NCBI GenBank assembly: GCA_964528575.1
Contig: CAZGTQ010000249.1
Span: 1-5,732 of the forward strand
Direction: 5' to 3'
DNA: 5,732 bases
Origin: CAZGTQ01 sp964528575
GTDB taxonomy: Bacteria > Planctomycetota > UBA1135 > GCA-002686595
Shown: positions 1 to 5,615 of the stretch, piece by piece
How the letters are laid out: each line of letters begins with the position of its first letter
Numbering within the stretch: the stretch's first letter is position 1
Made by a program: the position numbers and the translations under genes
Notes under the pieces: generated by a model
Told to the model about the DNA's origin: nothing
What the model saw: the letters and a program-made list of their open reading frames with translations, nothing else
Database searches by the model: none

Positions 1-1
1 C

Positions 2-772
2 GTCGAGGTCGTCGCCGTCGGGCTCGAGCCCGACGGCGGCGGCCACGCGCACACGGCCCGCGCGTGCGGCGACGGGTCGGGCGGCTTCACGACCGTTCCG
101 GTGCGCGCGGGCGCGTACCGCCTCGTTCTGCTCGCCGGGTCCGGGCCCGCCGTCCCCGTGCCGGGAGTGCACGCGCTCGAGCGCGGCGAGACGCTCGACG
201 TCGGCGTCGTGCGCCGCGCGCCGTCGGGACGGCTCGAGCTCGACGTCGAGTGCGCGCCCGGCGCCGCGCCCGGTCGCGAGCTGGCGCTCGAGCTGGCGCT
301 CGAGGACGCGTCGGGCGCGCGCGTGCGCTCGCTGCGCTTCGCCGATGCGTCGCTGCACCTGCCGCTGTCGCTCGCGCTCCCCGCGGGCGATTGGATCGTC
401 GCGGCGCGCGCGCCGGGCGCGGTGCCGCTGCGCGAGGCGGTGCGCGTCGAGGCGGACGCGCCCGCGCGCGTCGTGCTCGCGCTCGAGAGCGGCGTGCCGC
501 AGCGGTTCGCGCTGCGCGTGCCGGACGCGTGGGTCGAGCGCGCGCGGCTGCGGCTCGAGACGGAGGACGGCGCGCTCGTGCTCGACGACCGTTTCGAGCG
601 CGACCCGACGAGCCCCGACGCGCTCGACCTCGCGATCGACTTGCGACCGGGACGCTACGAGTGGTCCGCGACGCTCCCCGACGGCCGCACCGGCCGCGGG
701 ACGTTCTTCGTCGGACCGCTCCCGAGCGAGCCGGTGCCCTTGACTTTCGAACCCCTGGAGCAACCCCGATGA
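2..772 (+). CDS. Repeated beta-sandwich protein, carboxypeptidase-regulatory-like (5' end outside window)
   Basis: The frame is open from the left edge, so the gene is 5'-truncated by the window; 256 residues are visible before the TGA at 770-772. A GTG at 101 could be a start, but the open frame and matching composition upstream argue for an interior position. The visible part has a pattern of short beta strands ending in an aromatic turn: AGAY near residue 39, AGDW near 131 and PGRY near 219. The spacing of 92 and 88 residues suggests about three Ig-like domains of roughly 90 residues. The first (DGSGGFTTVPVRAGAYRL) resembles the carboxypeptidase regulatory-like fold common in large exported proteins of environmental bacteria. 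No catalytic motif or membrane segment is visible. Its stop overlaps the start of the thioredoxin-like gene, so the two are probably co-translated and may share an envelope location. The function is unknown; the domain call is from pattern only. Confidence 0.7.
   Translation, partial: VEVVAVGLEPDGGGHAHTARACGDGSGGFTTVPVRAGAYRLVLLAGSGPAVPVPGVHALERGETLDVGVVRRAPSGRLELDVECAPGAAPGRELALELALEDASGARVRSLRFADASLHLPLSLALPAGDWIVAARAPGAVPLREAVRVEADAPARVVLALESGVPQRFALRVPDAWVERARLRLETEDGALVLDDRFERDPTSPDALDLAIDLRPGRYEWSATLPDGRTGRGTFFVGPLPSEPVPLTFEPLEQPR
757..760 (+). promoter_or_regulatory. Ribosome binding site of the thioredoxin-like gene
   Basis: GGAG lies 8 bases before the ATG at 769, inside the end of the upstream gene. 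It supports 769 as the true start and translational coupling through the ATGA overlap at 769-772. Confidence 0.6.
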
Positions 773-1767
773 AGCCGTTCGTCCTCGTTCTCGCGCTCTC
801 CGCCGCCCTCGTGCCGCCCGCCGGCCGCGGCGCGGGCGAGCCCGTCGCGTACACGTTCGAGTCGGAGCCCTTCGGCGCGGCCGGCGTGGGAAGCCTCGAG
901 GAGCTGCGCGGCCGCCCCGTGTTCCTCGAGTACTGGAGCAAGGGCGCGTGGGGCGCGCACGACTCGGTGCGCGACGCGCTCGACTGGCAGCGGGAGTACG
1001 GCGAGGACCTCGCTGTCGTGCTCGTCGAGTTCCAGGGCACGACGGAGGACCAGGTGCACGCGTTCGCGCTGCGCAGCAAGTGGTTCGGCACGCGCGCGAT
1101 GTGGGCGGTCGGCGGCGTCCCGGTGCGGACGGGCCTGCGCGGCATACCGCAGTACGTGCTGATCGGCAACGACGGCTCGGTCCTGCTGCAGGGCGAGGCG
1201 GGCATGACCGGCATGGCGATCGAGAACCGCAAGATGGACGAAGTCGAGGAGGCGATCCGCGAGCAGGTGCGGCTGCGTCGCGAGGGGCCCGACGACGCGC
1301 CGCGCGACGTGCAGGCGGCGTACGCGGCGTTCGCGAAGGGCGACGTCGCCGGAGCGCTCGAGCGCGCGCGCGCCGCGGCGGACGCGGGCGTCGCGCTCGC
1401 CGACGACGCGCTCGCCGAGCTGCGCGCGCGCGTCGCGTTCCGGCTCGAACGCGCGGAGGCGCTCGTGGGCGAGGGGCGCGTCGGCGCGGCCGAGGAGGAG
1501 CTCGCGTCGCTCGAGGACGAGCTCGACGGCGAGAGCGAGGCGAAGGCGCGACTCGACGCGCTCGTCGCGAAGCTCGCCGGCGACGCGCTCGCACGCGAGC
1601 ACGAGGCGGACGCGGAGCTGGCGAAGCTCGAGCGCAAGCTGTTCGAGAAGGGTCTGGGCTCGTCGATCGAGAAGAGCCTCGCGCGCCTCGCGGACAAGTA
1701 CGAGGGCACGCAGAGCGCCGCTCGCGCCCGGCGCTGGATCGAGCTCGCGACGGCGCCGACCGACTGA
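769..1767 (+). CDS. Exported thioredoxin-fold protein lacking active-site cysteines, with helical C-terminal region
   Basis: The product has 332 residues. Residues 1-22 are a signal peptide (MKPF, then a Leu/Val/Ala core, then GRGAG), so export is likely. Residues about 25-165 follow the TlpA/redoxin layout: a GRPVFLEYW strand at 48-56, the active-site turn, and a GIPQYVLIGNDGS segment at 125-137 with the usual cis-proline at P127. Where TlpA-type proteins have WCxxC, this one reads WSKGAWGAHD (56-65); aligned by the tryptophan, both cysteines are replaced by alanine (A60, A63). The whole protein has no cysteine, so disulfide chemistry is excluded. Residues about 180-332 are Ala/Glu/Arg-rich helices resembling TPR repeats, including a closing YEGTQSAARARRW. 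A binding or scaffold role in the envelope is inferred. It is coupled to the preceding beta-sandwich gene by an ATGA overlap. The fold call is good; the partner is unknown. Confidence 0.85.
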   Translation: MKPFVLVLALSAALVPPAGRGAGEPVAYTFESEPFGAAGVGSLEELRGRPVFLEYWSKGAWGAHDSVRDALDWQREYGEDLAVVLVEFQGTTEDQVHAFALRSKWFGTRAMWAVGGVPVRTGLRGIPQYVLIGNDGSVLLQGEAGMTGMAIENRKMDEVEEAIREQVRLRREGPDDAPRDVQAAYAAFAKGDVAGALERARAAADAGVALADDALAELRARVAFRLERAEALVGEGRVGAAEEELASLEDELDGESEAKARLDALVAKLAGDALAREHEADAELAKLERKLFEKGLGSSIEKSLARLADKYEGTQSAARARRWIELATAPTD

Positions 1768-1776
1768 GGGGTCGGC
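1755..1776 (+). other. Inverted repeat over the stop codon of the thioredoxin-like gene
   Basis: GCCGACC (1755-1761) and GGTCGGC (1770-1776) pair perfectly as a 7-bp stem around an 8-base loop that contains the TGA. There is no U tract, so intrinsic termination is uncertain. Together with the next hairpin it could slow or end transcription of the left operon. In DNA this GC-rich, such pairings also arise by chance. Confidence 0.3.
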
Positions 1777-1785
1777 TCGCGCCGC

Positions 1786-1806
1786 GCGGCGATGTACGAT
1801 CGCCGC
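1786..1806 (+). other. 8-bp perfect hairpin just upstream of the zinc-ribbon gene
   Basis: GCGGCGAT (1786-1793) and ATCGCCGC (1799-1806) are perfect inverted arms around the 5-base loop GTACG. The element ends two bases before the GGGAGGA ribosome site at 1808, so in RNA it would sit directly against the site and could affect initiation. As DNA it could be a small operator. It also contains the weak upstream ATG at 1792. No U tract follows, so a simple terminator is not obvious. Confidence 0.4.
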
Positions 1807-1807
1807 C

Positions 1808-1814
1808 GGGAGGA
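1808..1814 (+). promoter_or_regulatory. Ribosome binding site deciding the start at 1822
   Basis: GGGAGGA lies 7 bases before the ATG at 1822. The upstream in-frame ATG at 1792 has no such site and lies within a hairpin, so 1822 is preferred. Confidence 0.75.
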
Positions 1815-1821
1815 ACCCGGC

Positions 1822-3261
1822 ATGGAGATGCAGCGCGCAGCGTGCGAGGACTGTGGGAAGACGTTCCGCGTTCCGGAGCCGGAGCGCACGTACACGTGCC
1901 GCGCGTGCGGGGGGACCGTGCGCGCGGCGCCGCGGGTGGAAGAGCCCGAGCTCCAGCCGGCGTGTGACGCGTGTGGCGCGATCCTGGTCGGCGAGCCGTC
2001 GTTCTGCGAGGAGTGCGGCGCGGCGGTGGGCGAGCCGCCCGCTCCTTCGCGGCGTGCGCGCGACGGGGGCGACGATCACGACGGGACCGAGCGGCGCCGC
2101 GCGGCGAGCGAGCTCGTGCGGGCGCACCGCTGGATCAAGCTGCTGCGCGTCTTCTACGTGATCAACGCGGCGCTCTTCGGGCTCCTGCTCGCCGGCGCGA
2201 TCTTCGCGCTGAGCGCGCCGGAGCTGCCGGTGGGCGCCGTCGCGCTCATGATCGGGCTGCTCGCGGGAGCGACGGCTCTGTTCGTCGTCGGCGCGATCCA
2301 GATCGCGTTCCAGCCGTTCCTGTGGGCGGTGCTGCTCGCGGCGGCGAGCACGCTGGTGCGGGCGCTGGAGCTCGCGATCGAGCCGCAGCTCAACTGGATC
2401 GGTCTCGCGTGGACCGCGCTGCTGTGGGCCGCCGTGATCCCGACCGTGCCCACGCGGCGGCTGATGCGCGAGCACCCGGACCTGTACATCGCGCAGCGCA
2501 TCCACGGCACGCAGCGCTCGCGCCACGGCGGGGGGCGGGACCGCCGCGCGCACGCGCGCCGGCAGACGGCGGACGCGACGCGGCGAGCGCGCCGGTGGAG
2601 CGCGGGGGCTGCGGCGGCGGTGCTCGGGATCGCCGCGCTCGGCGCCGGCTCCGTGTACGCGACGGCGCGCCCGCAGGAGCTCGAGCCCGCGCTCGAGCGC
2701 TTCCGCGGCGCGTGGAACGCGGCGGACGTCCGCGAGGCGCTCGACGTCGCGACCGACGACGCGCAAGCGCGGATCGACGAGCTCCTGAGCCGCGGGCTCG
2801 TCAAGCGCGGATGGTCCGTGCTGCCGGCGCTCGGCGCGTTCGACGTGGACGAGACGGGCGACGCGCGGGCGCGGGTGTCGTTCGAGGCCGGCGAGGGCAC
2901 GGTCGAGACGCTGTGGCGGCGCGACGGCAACGCGTGGCGCCTCGCGGAGCTGCTCCTGCCGCCGCCGCCGATCGACCGCGCCGTGTCGGCGTTCGAGGCC
3001 GCGTGGAACTCGGGCAGCGCCGAGCGGATCGCGGAGCTGTTCGACGGCGACGACGTCGCGCGTCAGGAAAGCGCCTTCCGCAAGCTGGCGGACCGGAGCG
3101 GCTGGACGGGCGGCTTCCCCGCGATCAGCGGGCGCGACGTCTCGCTGCGCCCGACGGGCGCGTCCGTCGAGCACGAATCGGCGGCCGGCGCGCTCGGCAC
3201 GAGCTGGAAGCTGGTCGACGACGAATGGCGGCTGCGCAGCGTGCGGCCGCCGCGGGAGTGA
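1822..3261 (+). CDS. Double zinc-ribbon multi-pass membrane protein with tandem C-terminal domains
   Basis: The product has 479 residues from the ATG at 1822, chosen for its ribosome site. Two zinc ribbons open the protein: C8/C11 with C26/C29, then C48/C51 with C62/C65. A charged linker leads to four hydrophobic segments (about 108-130, 137-161, 165-186, 190-207). A strongly basic Arg/His-rich stretch follows (about 211-258), then a fifth helix (259-282). The C-terminal part consists of two 81-residue copies (294-374 and 391-471), each with Trp at positions 5, 38, 72 and 79 and each ending in WRL. They recall small alpha/beta NTF2-like or DUF4878-like folds, but this is unproven. Positive charge suggests the ribbons and basic loop are cytoplasmic and the paired domains outside. 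The stop overlaps the start of the protease gene (GTGA at 3258-3261), so the two are probably made together. I do not recognise a named family for the whole protein; a sensor or scaffold role is inference. Confidence 0.85.
   Translation: MEMQRAACEDCGKTFRVPEPERTYTCRACGGTVRAAPRVEEPELQPACDACGAILVGEPSFCEECGAAVGEPPAPSRRARDGGDDHDGTERRRAASELVRAHRWIKLLRVFYVINAALFGLLLAGAIFALSAPELPVGAVALMIGLLAGATALFVVGAIQIAFQPFLWAVLLAAASTLVRALELAIEPQLNWIGLAWTALLWAAVIPTVPTRRLMREHPDLYIAQRIHGTQRSRHGGGRDRRAHARRQTADATRRARRWSAGAAAAVLGIAALGAGSVYATARPQELEPALERFRGAWNAADVREALDVATDDAQARIDELLSRGLVKRGWSVLPALGAFDVDETGDARARVSFEAGEGTVETLWRRDGNAWRLAELLLPPPPIDRAVSAFEAAWNSGSAERIAELFDGDDVARQESAFRKLADRSGWTGGFPAISGRDVSLRPTGASVEHESAAGALGTSWKLVDDEWRLRSVRPPRE
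2212..2316 (+). repeat. Segment shared with the truncated YeeE-like gene (copy 1)
   Basis: This codes residues 131-165 of the zinc-ribbon protein (SAPELP through GAIQIAFQP). The minus-strand segment 5322-5426 encodes an ungapped match with 21 of 35 identical residues. Over the last 51 bases (2266-2316) 45 bases are identical, including a run of 23. Third-position matches make common DNA ancestry more likely than convergence of hydrophobic sequence. Confidence 0.65.
2701..3234 (+). repeat. Internal tandem duplication of an 81-residue domain
   Basis: Copy 1 is 2701-2943 and copy 2 is 2992-3234, both in frame within the zinc-ribbon gene. Aligned without any gap they share 18 of 81 residues, including FxxAWN at the start, four tryptophans at matching positions and a WxxxxxxWRL end. 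The low identity points to an old duplication, visible at protein level only. Confidence 0.7.
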
Positions 3262-4109
3262 CCGCGGGCGACGCTCCGTGCCCGCGCTGCGGCGCGGCGC
3301 TGGGGCGCGGCGCGCGCTACTGCGCCCGGTGCGGAGCGGCAACGCCGGCGCAGCGTCGCGCGGGGCGCACGTCGGCACGCGTCCGCGCCCGTGCCGAGCG
3401 GCGCGACGCCGCGCGCGTCGTCGCCGGCACCGCGGGTGCGTACGGCGGCGTCTTCGCGGCGATGTTCGCCTACGCGGCGATCGCGGCCGCGGACGTCGGA
3501 ACGGCGGCGCGCATGGCGCTCGAGGCGCTGTCGCTCGCCGGCGCGGGCGCGTTCGGCCTCGCGGCGCTCGGCGGGAGCGCGTGGCGCGCGAGCCTGGGCG
3601 GCGGGACGGGCGCCCGCGGCGTCGCGGCGGGCGTGGGCGGCGGCGTCGTCTCGTTCGCGCTCGCGTGGGCGTACGTCACGGCGCTCGCCGCGCTCGTGCC
3701 GGCGCCCGACGCCGGAGCGACCGTGCTCGACCCGACCGCGCTCGACCCGACCGTGCTCGACCCGACCGTGCTCGCGGAGCGCGCGCGCGGCGCTGCGCTC
3801 GTCGTGGCGCTCGTCGTGGCGCTCGTCGAGGTCGCGGTGCTGCCGGCGGTGCTCGAGGAATGGCTGTGCCGCGGCGTGCTCTGGGAGGCGAGCCGGCGCG
3901 CGGCGGGCGTCTCCGCGACCATCGTCCTGACGTCCGCGCTCTTCGCACTGCTGCACGGGCTCGGCGGCGGCGGCGGCTTCGAGCTGCCGCACCGCTTCGT
4001 GCTCGGCTGCATCGCGGGCGTGCTGCGCGCGCGCACGGGGAGCCTCGTCCCGTGCGTCGCGTGCCACTTCACGAACAACGCGCTCGCCGTCCTCGTGGCG
4101 GGCTCGTAG
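3258..4109 (+). CDS. Zinc-ribbon CPBP-family intramembrane metalloprotease
   Basis: The product has 283 residues. The GTG start at 3258 overlaps the stop of the previous gene (GTGA), and the zinc ribbon right after it (C8/C11, C22/C25) shows that little of the N-terminus is missing. An Arg-rich linker (33-53) precedes about seven hydrophobic segments. The catalytic motifs of CPBP (ABI/CAAX protease-like) enzymes are all present and in order: EEWLCR (E200, E201, R205) for EExxxR, FALLH (F229, H233) for FxxxH and HFTNN (H270, N274) for HxxxN/B. These residues sit in the membrane; the glutamates and histidines are catalytic or metal-binding in known relatives such as Rce1. The enzyme is therefore probably active, cutting a membrane-associated substrate that cannot be named here. 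A repeated VLDPT loop (155-172) lies just before the catalytic helices. Co-translation with the zinc-ribbon membrane protein suggests that protein is a partner or substrate. Confidence 0.88.
   Translation: MTAGDAPCPRCGAALGRGARYCARCGAATPAQRRAGRTSARVRARAERRDAARVVAGTAGAYGGVFAAMFAYAAIAAADVGTAARMALEALSLAGAGAFGLAALGGSAWRASLGGGTGARGVAAGVGGGVVSFALAWAYVTALAALVPAPDAGATVLDPTALDPTVLDPTVLAERARGAALVVALVVALVEVAVLPAVLEEWLCRGVLWEASRRAAGVSATIVLTSALFALLHGLGGGGGFELPHRFVLGCIAGVLRARTGSLVPCVACHFTNNALAVLVAGS
3720..3774 (+). repeat. 15-bp tandem repeat, about 3.7 units, in frame in the protease
   Basis: Units begin at 3720, 3735, 3750 and 3765 with consensus ACCGTGCTCGACCCG; the second unit differs by one base and the fourth is partial. 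They encode repeats of TVLDP in the loop before the catalytic helices. Because 15 is a multiple of three, gain or loss of units would keep the reading frame. Confidence 0.85.
3798..3828 (+). repeat. 12-bp tandem repeat in a membrane helix of the protease
   Basis: CTCGTCGTGGCG occurs at 3798-3809 and 3810-3821, followed by a partial third copy. It encodes LVVALVVALVE at residues 181-191, the hydrophobic helix leading to the EExxxR motif. Confidence 0.7.
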
Positions 4110-4111
4110 GT

Positions 4112-4681
4112 CTACGTGCTCGAGGCGCGGGCGTGCTCGGCCTGTCGCGGCGGCTGGTGCTCCGCTCGCCGCCAACGCACGATCAGCCACGCACAGAGCG
4201 CGCCGATCGGCAGCGCGACCACGAGCGCGGGCACGCCGAACCAGGAGAAGAGCGTCGGCTTGCCGTAGGTCAGCGGGTCGACGAGTAGCGGCCGCAGCGC
4301 GTCGTGCGCGAGCGCGTAGGCCCACGTGCCGGCGAGGCCACCCGCGACGACGAAGAACGCGTCGCGCCGGCCCGCGGCGGCCGCGGCGAGCGACGTACCC
4401 GGACAGTAGCCCGTGATCGCGAAACCCGTTCCGAAGAGCGCGCCGCCGGCGATCAGCGCGAGGACGTGCAGCGTCTTGATGCTCGTGTGCGCGGCTCCGG
4501 CGGACGAGAGGAGCGCCACGCCGACGATGCCGACGGCGAGCGCGGTGACGAGCACGCGCAGGAGCCAGAGGTCGCGCACACGCAGCATGCCGACGATGCG
4601 GCGCGGATCGGCCAGTCCCGACGCGAACAGGATCGCGCCGAAGGCGGTTCCGATCAGCAGCCCGAGGAGGAGCGGATTCAC
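4112..4681 (-). CDS. YeeE/YedE-family sulfur transporter, second half (PmpB-like, GYCPGT motif)
   Basis: The product has 189 residues from a GTG at 4681, preceded by AGGA at 4689-4692 with a 7-base spacer. The GTG overlaps the TGA of the upstream gene by 4 bases. The N-terminus NPLLLGLLIG begins a membrane helix. DPRRIVGMLRVRDL (about 25-38) is a loop typical of the family, and FAITGYCPGT carries the hallmark cysteine C93. Further helices lie near 43-61, 70-88, 105-126 and 145-168, and the C-terminus is a charged tail. In the Sulf_transp (YeeE/YedE) family, cysteines in such motifs relay thiosulfate or related sulfur compounds across the inner membrane. Single-chain members are about twice this length, so this and the preceding gene probably form one two-subunit transporter. 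The exact substrate is not shown by the sequence. The stop lies 2 bases from that of the converging protease gene. Confidence 0.85.
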   Translation of the reverse strand: MNPLLLGLLIGTAFGAILFASGLADPRRIVGMLRVRDLWLLRVLVTALAVGIVGVALLSSAGAAHTSIKTLHVLALIAGGALFGTGFAITGYCPGTSLAAAAAGRRDAFFVVAGGLAGTWAYALAHDALRPLLVDPLTYGKPTLFSWFGVPALVVALPIGALCAWLIVRWRRAEHQPPRQAEHARASST

Positions 4682-5229
4682 GAGGGGATCCTGCGGGGGT
4701 AGAGCGCCCGCGCGGCGAGCACGGCGGTGCCGAACGCGGCGACCGAGAACAGGAGCGAGCTGACGGCGAGCTGCGACACGCCCGAGAGGACGTGTCCGCT
4801 CGTGCACCCGTCGGCGAGGCGCGCGCCGAACAGGAGCAGCGCTCCTCCTACGAACGCGCCGGCGAAGCGCACCGCGCGCGACGTGCCGAAGCGCGAGCGC
4901 CACGGCTCCGGCACGGCTTCGCTCGTCCGCCGGCGCGCGAAGAACGAGACGAGCAGCGCGCCCAGCGGGATGCCGAGCACGACCATCTCGGAGTAGCCGA
5001 AGAGGAGCTTCTGCTCCTGGAAGTACGCGTTGCCGGCGGTCGCGTCCGGCGCGACGAGCGAGCTCGCGCCGCCGACCGCGCGCACGTACTGGGTCGACAC
5101 GCCGAGCGGCTTGACGAGCCAGACGGCGACGAGCAGCAAGCCGCCGAGCAACAGACCGGCGGGCAGCCAGTGGAGGAGCGGGCGTTCGGTCATGTGCCGA
5201 GCATCGCCGCGCGGCGCGGACGCGGCCAT
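4678..5229 (-). CDS. YeeE/YedE-family sulfur transporter, first half (PmpA-like, GCTSGH motif)
   Basis: The product has 183 residues from the ATG at 5229, chosen because AGGAGG (5234-5239) lies 4 bases upstream. An ATG at 5193 (171 residues) has no such site but overlaps the upstream stop as ATGA and starts closer to the first helix, so it remains possible. Hydrophobic helices lie near 18-40, 75-97, 120-137 and 150-172. FGARLADGCTSGHVLSG includes C142 and is the characteristic motif of the first subunit of two-gene YeeE/YedE systems, in which the cysteine is thought to contact the sulfur substrate. The loop between helices 1 and 2 (about 45-75) is probably outside the membrane. It overlaps the next gene by 4 bases (GTGA), so the two halves are expected in equal amounts. 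The family call is strong; thiosulfate as substrate is inferred from relatives. Confidence 0.85.
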   Translation of the reverse strand: MAASAPRGDARHMTERPLLHWLPAGLLLGGLLLVAVWLVKPLGVSTQYVRAVGGASSLVAPDATAGNAYFQEQKLLFGYSEMVVLGIPLGALLVSFFARRRTSEAVPEPWRSRFGTSRAVRFAGAFVGGALLLFGARLADGCTSGHVLSGVSQLAVSSLLFSVAAFGTAVLAARALYPRRIPS

Positions 5230-5615
5230 GCTCCCTCCTGCGTAGGCGGACGGCGCATCGGCCGTAGCGCGCGGTCTTGGACGGGGACGACCGGACCGGC
5301 TCCGAGGGGCCGATCCACGCCAGGGTGGAACGTGATCTGGATCGCGCCGACGACGAGCAGCGCCGTCGCGCCGACGAGCACGCCGAGGACGTGCCCGGCG
5401 GTGCGCAGGGGCAGCTCGGGCACGCTCCATGCCAGGAACACGCCGAGGAGCGCCATGCCGATGATGCCGAGCGCGACCGCGGTGACGACCATCTTCAGGA
5501 GCCGGAGATCGCGGACGCGCAGCATGCCGGCGATGCGGCGCCGAACGGCGAGATCGGACGCGAAGAGGAACGTGCCCAGGGCCGCGCCGAGCAGCCCGAT
5601 GAGGAGCGGGTTCAT
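5190..5615 (-). CDS. Truncated, apparently chimeric YeeE/YedE-like membrane protein
   Basis: The product has 141 residues from the ATG at 5615, with GAGAGG (5623-5628) 7 bases upstream. Residues 1-57 match the start of the PmpB-like protein at about two thirds identity, including NPLL, LFAS and the block GMLRVRDL. Residues 63-97 instead match the third membrane region of the zinc-ribbon protein (SVPELP through GAIQITFHP). Where the paralogue has GYCPGT, this one has FHPG (H97), so the key cysteine is absent. Residues after about 100 are Arg/Pro-rich, show no membrane segment and resemble an out-of-frame tail; about 90 residues of the usual protein are missing. The protein has no cysteine. It overlaps the PmpA-like gene by 40 bases (or by 4 if the alternative start is used). 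It could be a decaying duplicate or a small accessory subunit; transport activity on its own is unlikely. Confidence 0.6.
   Translation of the reverse strand: MNPLLIGLLGAALGTFLFASDLAVRRRIAGMLRVRDLRLLKMVVTAVALGIIGMALLGVFLAWSVPELPLRTAGHVLGVLVGATALLVVGAIQITFHPGVDRPLGAGPVVPVQDRALRPMRRPPTQEGAWPRPRRAAMLGT
5234..5239 (-). promoter_or_regulatory. Strong ribosome binding site of the PmpA-like gene
   Basis: AGGAGG reads on the minus strand 4 bases before the ATG at 5229. It lies inside the tail of the truncated upstream gene, so the PmpA-like gene can be translated independently of it. Confidence 0.65.
5322..5426 (-). repeat. Segment shared with the zinc-ribbon gene (copy 2)
   Basis: This is the minus-strand counterpart of 2212-2316, coding residues 64-98 of the truncated YeeE-like protein. 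The two copies are inverted relative to each other and about 3 kb apart. Confidence 0.65.

Noticed and set aside
1792..1821. Upstream ATG giving a 10-residue N-terminal extension of the zinc-ribbon protein
   Set aside because: It has no ribosome site and lies in a hairpin, while the ATG at 1822 has a well-placed GGGAGGA.
87..1895. A 602-codon minus-strand open frame
   Set aside because: Ser/Arg/Ala-rich translation without any domain, antisense to the beta-sandwich and thioredoxin-like genes.
655..3378. A 907-codon open frame on the minus strand opposite the left and middle genes
   Set aside because: Its translation is low-complexity Arg/Ala/Pro/Leu sequence and it lies opposite genes with clear domains; it is an artefact of high GC content and few stop codons.
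3720..3828. CRISPR-like or mobile-element signal from the short tandem repeats
   Set aside because: The repeats are direct, contiguous, in frame and without spacers; no transposase or terminal inverted repeats were seen.
3063..4325. A 420-codon minus-strand open frame opposite the protease
   Set aside because: Repetitive Arg/Ala/Glu/His composition, no motif, and it crosses the convergent gene boundary.
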